A stretch of 64,000 nt of DNA from Solidesulfovibrio sp. (GTDB lineage: Bacteria; Desulfobacterota; Desulfovibrionia; Desulfovibrionales; Desulfovibrionaceae). Location: positions 62,001 to 126,000 of the forward strand of contig NZ_JARKOZ010000046.1 in the NCBI RefSeq assembly GCF_029978005.1, given 5' to 3'. The position numbers and the translations under genes are program-made. Each line of letters opens with the position of its first letter. Position 1 is the stretch's first letter. This document shows positions 58,467 to 64,000 of the stretch, piece after piece. The notes under the pieces are model-generated. The model was given only the letters and a program-made list of their open reading frames with translations. It did no database searches and was not told the origin of the DNA.

Positions 58467-59894
58467 TCAGGCGTTGGGCCGTTGGGCGTCGGTGGTGGCC
58501 AAGATGGCTTCGTAGCGCCGGCTGATGACATCCCAGGTGAAATGTTCCCGCCAGTTGGCCCGACCGGCTGCGCCCAGACTGTCCAGGCGGGCGGGATCGG
58601 TCATGGCCCGGCGCATGTGACGCGCCAGTTCCCGCGGCCGCACCCGGGTGTAGCCCCAGCGATCCACCGGTGCCGGGCACAGCCAGCCCCCCCCGGTCCA
58701 ACGGGCGATTTCCGCGCTGTTGCCCACGGGCACCGTGACGAAAGGCAGCCCGGCGGCAGCTGCCTCATAGAGCACCAGCGGCGAGTACTCGATATTGGAG
58801 GCGAACACGAACAGGTCGGCATTGAAAAAGGCCTGCACGAGTTCGGCGCGGGGCAGGTCGGCCAGGAGCACCCGTTTTTTCTTACCGGCTACGGCGTTGA
58901 TGCGCCGGATGTAGTATTCCAGTTCGTGGTCGGCCGGCCGAAAAAGGCGGCGGGCTAGGCCGACGCTGTTGGCCGCCGCGCGCCAGACCATGTCGCGCAC
59001 CAGGGAAGCTGCGGCGACCGGTCCGTCCTGACGTCCTGCCTCCCGGATGCGCCGGCCGGCGTCGGCAAATGCCTCGGTCCAGGCCCGGGCAAAGGCCAGA
59101 GCCCGGGTGGCGCGGCCGGGAGGCGGCGCGGGCGCGGCCTCCCGGCCGCTTTGCACTACGGGCGTGGCCTTGGCAAAGCTCGGCGAGACGTGCCTGTTGC
59201 CGTTAAGCAGTAGCACCAGGGGGCGCGGCGAGCCCTTCATGCGCGCAAACGCCTGAAGGATCTCCCGGTGCCCCTTGACGCCCGTGAGGCTGCCCACGGT
59301 CAGGAACACGAAGGCATCCTCGGGGATGCCGTGGCGGGCACGGAAGCCGGGGTCGGTGGGGACGGAGAACTCCGCCTCGCTGGCCCCGTTGGGCAGGATG
59401 GAGTAATGCGTCAGGCCGTGCTCCCGGGCGAACCGGATATCCCGGTACTCCTCGGCGTAGAAAATCAGGTGGTCCATGGCCCGCAGAACGTCGGGCATGC
59501 GGCGGAAATAGTCCGCGAAAAGGGGTTCGTACAGTCCGGAAAAGCCGCAGGGAATGAAGATCTTGCGGGAGCGGATGTCCCCGAGTACCTCCCACATGGC
59601 GTCGAAGGTCCACTGCTGGGCCGCCTTGACCAGGATGGCGTCGTAATTGTCCGCGACCAGGAAACGGCGGTAGGCGTCGACTTCTCCCTCGAGGCCTCGG
59701 GCGAGGTTGCCGGATACGCGGAACGGGGCGATCTTCACGCCGTTGATACGGTCGCCCTGACGCTGGGGCAGGTAGGTGGTGGCCACGGTGACGTCGTGGC
59801 CCCGGGCGACGAAGCGTTCGGCCAGTTGGCGCATGACCTCTTGCACGCCTCCGACGCTGGGATGATAGAATTCACAGCACAAAAGCAGTTTCAT
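58467..59894 (-). CDS. GT-B glycosyltransferase (family 4)
   Basis: 475 residues from the ATG at 59894. LLLCCEFYHPSVGGVQEVMRQLAERFVARGHDV is the acceptor-domain start; FLTVGSLTGVKGHREILQAF and the donor segment SNIEYSPLVLYEAAAAGLPFVTVPVG are standard GT4 motifs. An insert of about 130 residues (near 250-380, RATRALAFARAWTEAFADAGRR) is longer than usual for GT4 enzymes and may be an extra helical domain. Confidence 0.85.
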   Translation of the reverse strand: MKLLLCCEFYHPSVGGVQEVMRQLAERFVARGHDVTVATTYLPQRQGDRINGVKIAPFRVSGNLARGLEGEVDAYRRFLVADNYDAILVKAAQQWTFDAMWEVLGDIRSRKIFIPCGFSGLYEPLFADYFRRMPDVLRAMDHLIFYAEEYRDIRFAREHGLTHYSILPNGASEAEFSVPTDPGFRARHGIPEDAFVFLTVGSLTGVKGHREILQAFARMKGSPRPLVLLLNGNRHVSPSFAKATPVVQSGREAAPAPPPGRATRALAFARAWTEAFADAGRRIREAGRQDGPVAAASLVRDMVWRAAANSVGLARRLFRPADHELEYYIRRINAVAGKKKRVLLADLPRAELVQAFFNADLFVFASNIEYSPLVLYEAAAAGLPFVTVPVGNSAEIARWTGGGWLCPAPVDRWGYTRVRPRELARHMRRAMTDPARLDSLGAAGRANWREHFTWDVISRRYEAILATTDAQRPNA

Positions 59895-59942
59895 GCCTGT
59901 TCCTCGGCGCACCGGGGCCTAACGGCCGCCCGGCGTCGCGGG

Positions 59943-60959
59943 TCATTGCGGCGCAAGGCCCAAAAGCCGTCGCCAGGTCTTGCGGGACAGAGCCCGCCGC
60001 CAGAAAACGGCCCAGGCGCCGCGCCCCGGAGGGGCCGGCCGGCCCGTGGCCCGGACGTAATGGTGGGCCAGGTTGTCGCAGTACCATTCGAGCTTGGCCC
60101 ACAGGGCCGGGTTGCGCCGGTCCGGATCGATGCCGCCGGCCGCCCGGCGCACCAGCTTCAGGATGGCCGTGATGTTGGCCTGGGGTGAAAGGCGCGACGG
60201 CGCGGCGTGGATCAGGGCTGCGGCATCGGCCGCCGGCCGGGGAACGTCGGCCAGGCCGGCCGCCAGGGCGATGTTTTCCGCGCTGATGCGCAGCAATTTG
60301 TCCAGGAAGGGATTCGCGCCGGCCCGCGACATGCTGCCCGACACCTCGCGGTAATGCACCAGGCGCTCCGGGAGGTTGGCCACGGCATGGCGCCTGGCCA
60401 GGCGGGACCACAGCTCGTAGTCCTCGGGCGGCTGGCGGTCGGGGTCCGTGGTGTAGCCGCCGGCGGCGAGAACCATGTCCCGGCGCAGCATGACCGAGGA
60501 GTGGACGAAGGGGTTGTTGAACAACAGATCCAGCCTGAGGATGGCGGTGTCGACGGGGTGATCGTGGAAGCGGCCCGTGGGCGCATCGTCCACCGTGATG
60601 ATGGCCCGGGTGCCGAGTAGGACGCAGTCCGGATGCGCATCCATGAAGGCCACCTGCCGTTCAAGCCGGCAAGGATCGGACAGGTCGTCTTGGTCTTGAC
60701 GAGCGATATAGGGTCCCCTTGCCAGGGAAATTCCCCGGTTGAGGGTCGCGGCGAGCCCCGTGTTCTCCTGGCGCAGCAGCCGGATGCGCGGATCGTCGAT
60801 GGCGGCGGCCACGGCGTAGGACTCGTCGCGGGAGCCGTCGTCGATGATGATGCACTCGAAGTCGCCGAACGTCTGGGAGAGGATGGATTCAACGGCGGCG
60901 CGCAGATAGAGCGCGCCGTTGTAGACCGGCAGGACCACGGAGACCTTGGGCGCGTTCAC
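59943..60959 (-). CDS. Family-2 glycosyltransferase
   Basis: 338 residues starting at a GTG that overlaps the fucosyltransferase stop (GTGA). VSVVLPVYNGALYL, CIIIDDGSRDES, YIARQDQDDLSDPCRLE (DQDD metal site) and PEDYELWSRLARRH define an intact catalytic domain of 230 residues plus a helical tail. It closely resembles the enzyme at 51064 in layout. Confidence 0.87.
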   Translation of the reverse strand: MNAPKVSVVLPVYNGALYLRAAVESILSQTFGDFECIIIDDGSRDESYAVAAAIDDPRIRLLRQENTGLAATLNRGISLARGPYIARQDQDDLSDPCRLERQVAFMDAHPDCVLLGTRAIITVDDAPTGRFHDHPVDTAILRLDLLFNNPFVHSSVMLRRDMVLAAGGYTTDPDRQPPEDYELWSRLARRHAVANLPERLVHYREVSGSMSRAGANPFLDKLLRISAENIALAAGLADVPRPAADAAALIHAAPSRLSPQANITAILKLVRRAAGGIDPDRRNPALWAKLEWYCDNLAHHYVRATGRPAPPGRGAWAVFWRRALSRKTWRRLLGLAPQ

Positions 60960-61885
60960 AGCGCGATCCACTGGGAAGGAATGAGGTCGCGGGTGTCCTT
61001 GGGCTCCCGGAACCAGTGGCGCGGCGCTACTACGATCTTTTCCGGGTTCTCCCCGAGCCAGGCCCCCCACCAGCTGAAGGAACTGTTGGCCACGACATGG
61101 TGGGCGCAGGCCCGCATGAGGGCCATGTCCGCCGCGCCGTCGTCGGCGTTGCCGTCCACCACCGTGCAGGGATGCGCCAAGCGCAGGTTCTCGCGCACCC
61201 AGTCCGGGTCGTCGGAAAACAGATAGAAATGCGGGGCGGTCACGCGTCCGGCCACATGGTCTACGGCTCGACGGTAGTACTCCAGGGAGCACGCCCCGTG
61301 GTAGGCTGCGGTCACTGGATTGGAGACGTAATCCCCACGTCTCACGTGCAGGGAGACCGCGCCCGCGTCGGCGCGGATGCGCTCGAGTAGGGCGGCGTTG
61401 GCGGCGCTCGGTAGCGCAGCCGGGGAGAACTCCCGGCGCAGGATGTCGGCGATGTCGCAGAAGTAGCGTTCGCTTTGCCAGTAGCCGTCCAGGTAGACCG
61501 GCGGGCGCAGGGTTTCGAAGGCAGCGTTGTAGCTAAAGCCCGTTTCCCAGTAGACTGCACGGGGACGTCGGCCGGACAGGCGCACGAAGAGCTTTTGCAG
61601 TCGTCCAGGGCGGCGCGGTAGGTACTTTGGCGCGTTCTCGGTGTAAATTTGACATTGTACGCACAGACGATTCAGTTCGTAATGGCGTAGCGTGTCATGA
61701 GCATAGTCCAGGATGTCGAGCACCAATCCGGCGTCGAACTTGGCTGCCAACGCGCGACCGGCGGCATACTGAAACATCTGGTTTCCCAGTCCGCCTAGTA
61801 GGCGTACGACGACAAACGGCCGTTCTGCTATAGCTTGCCGTGGAGCCATAAAAATGGTCTTCTTCCCAAAAAAATTCAATTTCAT
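60956..61885 (-). CDS. Alpha-1,2-fucosyltransferase family (GT11)
   Basis: 309 residues. The GT11 motifs are intact: VVRLLGGLGNQMFQYAAGRALA, the GDP-fucose-binding VSLHVRRGDYV near residue 188, and VANSSFSWWGAWLGE near the C-terminus. It would transfer fucose (or a related 6-deoxyhexose) from GDP-fucose to a hydroxyl on the glycan. GDP-fucose synthesis genes are not in the window. Confidence 0.9.
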   Translation of the reverse strand: MKLNFFGKKTIFMAPRQAIAERPFVVVRLLGGLGNQMFQYAAGRALAAKFDAGLVLDILDYAHDTLRHYELNRLCVQCQIYTENAPKYLPRRPGRLQKLFVRLSGRRPRAVYWETGFSYNAAFETLRPPVYLDGYWQSERYFCDIADILRREFSPAALPSAANAALLERIRADAGAVSLHVRRGDYVSNPVTAAYHGACSLEYYRRAVDHVAGRVTAPHFYLFSDDPDWVRENLRLAHPCTVVDGNADDGAADMALMRACAHHVVANSSFSWWGAWLGENPEKIVVAPRHWFREPKDTRDLIPSQWIAL

Positions 61886-62000
61886 AAGCTAAAAACTACT
61901 GGTGACTTGCCCATTGGCGCGGTCATTTTTTTCTCATGGCCTTGTAGGAGGGGCATCTAAATTTATTCTGCGCACAAAAAACAATTGTAAAAATCTCGAT

Positions 62001-62924
62001 TTAAAGATTGCCTAGGGTCGAGTAATTGTCATGCCCGTATAAATCAACATCAATCTTATTCCATGTTTTTAATGAAGGGTTTATGTGTTGATATTCTGGC
62101 TGACGGTACCATAAAGATGGAACATAGATTTGTTGTTTTGTGTGTGGAGATAGCCAAGCACCCCACCAAGCGAAAGAACTATTTGCTAAGATATGATGCT
62201 TGCAACAACTTATCAAGTATAGCTGTGTATAGTCAGCGTCTTCAGGAGATAAATTCTTCCAATCAATTATGTGCATCGGGTGGCGAATATTTATATTATC
62301 TTCAACCCATTGAGGGTCGTCGCTGAAACAAAAGAAGATTGGGTGTGGTATACACTGGAGTATTTTTTTTATCGCTGTATAATAATAATCGGCATTACAT
62401 GTTTCATGAAATGATTTGTATTTTGGTATTGCTGTGTAATCACAACGTCTAAATAAAATACAAACTGATTCAGAATTCAAAATTAATGAGTGCAATTTTT
62501 TAAAATCTTTATGTACTTCAGAAGAAAACGAAAAAATGTTTTTTATTGTTTCTGAGATTCTCGAAAAATACTGTTCGTTTTGAAAATACCCTGAAAGGTA
62601 TGTATTTTTTCTGGTATTGAAGAATTTTGCATCGAAATTTATGCTTGTATCGTCATTATACCTATATTTGAAGTCATTTTCAATGCCAGGTTTTTTTTCA
62701 ATCTTTTCTCCGATTTTAAAAATAGAAAGTCGATATTTACGACTCAATGGGTCATCACTAAATGACGATATGTCCAAAACTAGTGGGGTGTTTGTTAAGA
62801 GTGAAATATTCTTTGCGGCAGCGTATTGGAACATTTGATTTCCAAGCCCCCCCTGCAATTTTAAACAAATTTTGTTATTCCTTGTCATCAATGGGTTAAA
62901 AAACTGAACTATTTTTTCCCACAT
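62001..62924 (-). CDS. AT-rich GT11-family fucosyltransferase with altered active-site motif
   Basis: 307 residues. Overall GT11 layout: KLQGGLGNQMFQYAAAKN and LANSSFAWWGAWLSP are intact. The donor motif HxRRGDY reads CILFRRCDYTAI, so the histidine is replaced by leucine and the glycine by cysteine. The gene is extremely AT-rich against a GC-rich chromosome, with AT-ending codons throughout (many lysine, isoleucine, asparagine), a clear sign of recent transfer. Whether it is active is open; the arginines are kept. Confidence 0.82.
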   Translation of the reverse strand: MWEKIVQFFNPLMTRNNKICLKLQGGLGNQMFQYAAAKNISLLTNTPLVLDISSFSDDPLSRKYRLSIFKIGEKIEKKPGIENDFKYRYNDDTSINFDAKFFNTRKNTYLSGYFQNEQYFSRISETIKNIFSFSSEVHKDFKKLHSLILNSESVCILFRRCDYTAIPKYKSFHETCNADYYYTAIKKILQCIPHPIFFCFSDDPQWVEDNINIRHPMHIIDWKNLSPEDADYTQLYLISCCKHHILANSSFAWWGAWLSPHTKQQIYVPSLWYRQPEYQHINPSLKTWNKIDVDLYGHDNYSTLGNL

Positions 62925-62991
62925 GGTCTAGCCTCACTCTGGCTATTTAATAATCATGGGTAAACTCCCAGCTTTGTCGGGGCGCGTGACT

Positions 62992-64000
62992 TTAAGGAGC
63001 ATCCAAGTCTGGTGTCAAGAAACGCGTCGGTGCCCCGACATCAGGCCATGGTTGCGCCGGCGTCCCGGCGTCCCGGCGTCCCAAGTACCAGTCCGCGGCG
63101 GCCTCCAGGCCTTGGCGCAGGCTGAACTGCGGCGTGAAGCCAAGATGCCGCGCCGCCTTGGAGATGTCGGACAGGGAATGGCGGATGTCGCCGGCCCGGG
63201 GCGGGCCGAAGACCGGCTCGATGCGCGCGGCCCCGGGGTGCCTGGTCGCGGCCGTGTCGCGGATGGCGGCGAACAGTTCGAGCAGAGTCACGGCCTTGCC
63301 GCTGCCGATGTTGCACACCTGTCCGGACAGGGCCGGATCGTCGCTCGTGGCGGCCAGCAGGTTGGCGCGGACCACGTCGGCCACGTAACAGAAGTCCCGG
63401 GTGGTCAGGCCGTCGCCGTTGATCTGCGGGGCCTCGCCCCGGGCGAGCGCGTCGAACCAGCGGGGAATGACGGCGGCGTAGGCCCCATTGGGGTCCTGTC
63501 GCGGGCCGAAGACGTTGAAATAGCGCAGACCCACGACGCGCAGCCCGTAGCAGCGGGCGTAGACGTCGGCGTAGAGCTCGTTGACGGTTTTGCTGAGGGC
63601 GTAGGGCGAAAGCGGCGCGCCGCGCATGTCCTCGGTCTTGGGCAGGCCCGGTTCCTCGCCGTAGACGGCGCTGGAGGAGGCGTAGACGAAGGCGGCGACG
63701 CCCTGGGTTCGCGCGGCCTCGAGCATGTTGCAGCAGCCCGTGACGTTGGCGGCGTTGCAGCCAAGGGGATCCTCAAGGGACAGGGGCACGCTGCCGAGGG
63801 CGGCGTGGTGCAGGACGTAGGCCGCGTCGGAGACGGCTTCGCGGCAGTCGCCGGGGTCGGTGATGTCGCCGCGCACGAGGCGCAGCCGGGCGTAGGCCGC
63901 CTCGCCGACGAGGGCGCGCACGGCATCGAGATTGGCCATCCTGCCTGTGGACAGGTTGTCGAGGACGGTGACGTCCTGGCCGAGGGCCAGCAGGGCGGCG
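62992..64000 (-). CDS. wbpP: WbpP/TviC-type UDP-N-acetylglucosamine 4-epimerase (5' end beyond window)
   Basis: The frame runs through the ATG at 63939 to the window edge; upstream codons give LGQDVTVLDNLSTGR, the normal continuation of the second strand in this family, so the real start is outside. VYASSSAVYGEE, SPYALSKTVNELYADVY (YxxxK) and LRYFNVFGPRQDPNGAYAAVIPRW, with the following INGDGLTTRDFCYV, match WbpP/TviC closely. It interconverts UDP-GlcNAc(A) and UDP-GalNAc(A). It may supply HexNAc sugars for the locus. Confidence 0.85.
   Translation of the reverse strand, partial: AALLALGQDVTVLDNLSTGRMANLDAVRALVGEAAYARLRLVRGDITDPGDCREAVSDAAYVLHHAALGSVPLSLEDPLGCNAANVTGCCNMLEAARTQGVAAFVYASSSAVYGEEPGLPKTEDMRGAPLSPYALSKTVNELYADVYARCYGLRVVGLRYFNVFGPRQDPNGAYAAVIPRWFDALARGEAPQINGDGLTTRDFCYVADVVRANLLAATSDDPALSGQVCNIGSGKAVTLLELFAAIRDTAATRHPGAARIEPVFGPPRAGDIRHSLSDISKAARHLGFTPQFSLRQGLEAAADWYLGRRDAGTPAQPWPDVGAPTRFLTPDLDAP

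Noticed and set aside
1-64000. tRNA, rRNA, CRISPR arrays, intact insertion sequences or prophage
   Set aside because: None could be recognised by eye; long repeated spacers, transposase motifs and cloverleaf-like conserved segments were not seen. Covariance-model searches would be the decisive test.

Overview
The window is GC-rich and almost gapless, and looks like the chromosome of a sulfate-reducing deltaproteobacterium of the Desulfovibrionaceae type. This is inferred from a DsrE / TusA / NarI-like cytochrome b / DsrK-HdrD-like iron-sulfur module, an AcfC-type binding protein, and the codon bias. No rRNA, tRNA, CRISPR array, intact insertion sequence or phage gene was seen.

Region 1 (1-22151, all + strand) is a glycan-modification island with tightly coupled genes, many sharing ATGA or GTGA overlaps. 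It holds two acylneuraminate-type cytidylyltransferases (829, 17837), a degenerate relative (1602), seven or eight SAM-dependent methyltransferases, a 1497-residue DUF115/MAF-like protein with three GT-A modules (5285), a sulfotransferase joined to a repeat region (10567), a radical SAM/SPASM protein (15369), a hydroxyacid dehydrogenase plus SDR pair (18529, 19467) and three family-2 glycosyltransferases. MAF-like and CMP-nonulosonate genes together suggest flagellin or other surface-protein glycosylation, but no flagellin gene is in the window.

Region 2 (22243-26468) is a sulfur-trafficking and membrane electron-transfer module on the - strand (DsrE-like, TusA, NarI/DsrM-like, DsrK/HdrD-like). 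Next to it are a marR gene with a near-consensus promoter and a small divergent DsrE-like gene.

Region 3 (26548-38714) is a mosaic: a lone glycosyltransferase; an old-yellow-enzyme/SDR operon divergent from a TetR regulator with two identical operator palindromes; a MocR regulator divergent from a DMT exporter; and an ECF sigma / anti-sigma pair followed by an AcfC-like binding protein, a cytochrome P460 and a histidine kinase. The same promoter-like motif, GGAAT-N16/17-CGTAT, precedes the sigma gene, the AcfC gene and the P460 gene, so this looks like a compact ECF regulon.

Region 4 (38880-64000, all - strand) is a surface polysaccharide locus. It has a fused WbpB-WbpD protein, WbpE, a WecB/WbpI-type epimerase and a WbpP-type epimerase (cut by the window end), which together point to UDP-GlcNAc(3NAc)A / UDP-ManNAc(3NAc)A and UDP-GalNAc(A) sugars. 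It also has Wzm/Wzt ABC export, AsnB, a polysaccharide deacetylase, a FemAB-like protein, about six glycosyltransferases and two GT11 fucosyltransferases. One GT11 gene (62001) is strikingly AT-rich with a changed active-site motif. An AT-rich scar with gene fragments (53171-53663) separates wzt from the downstream glycosyltransferases.
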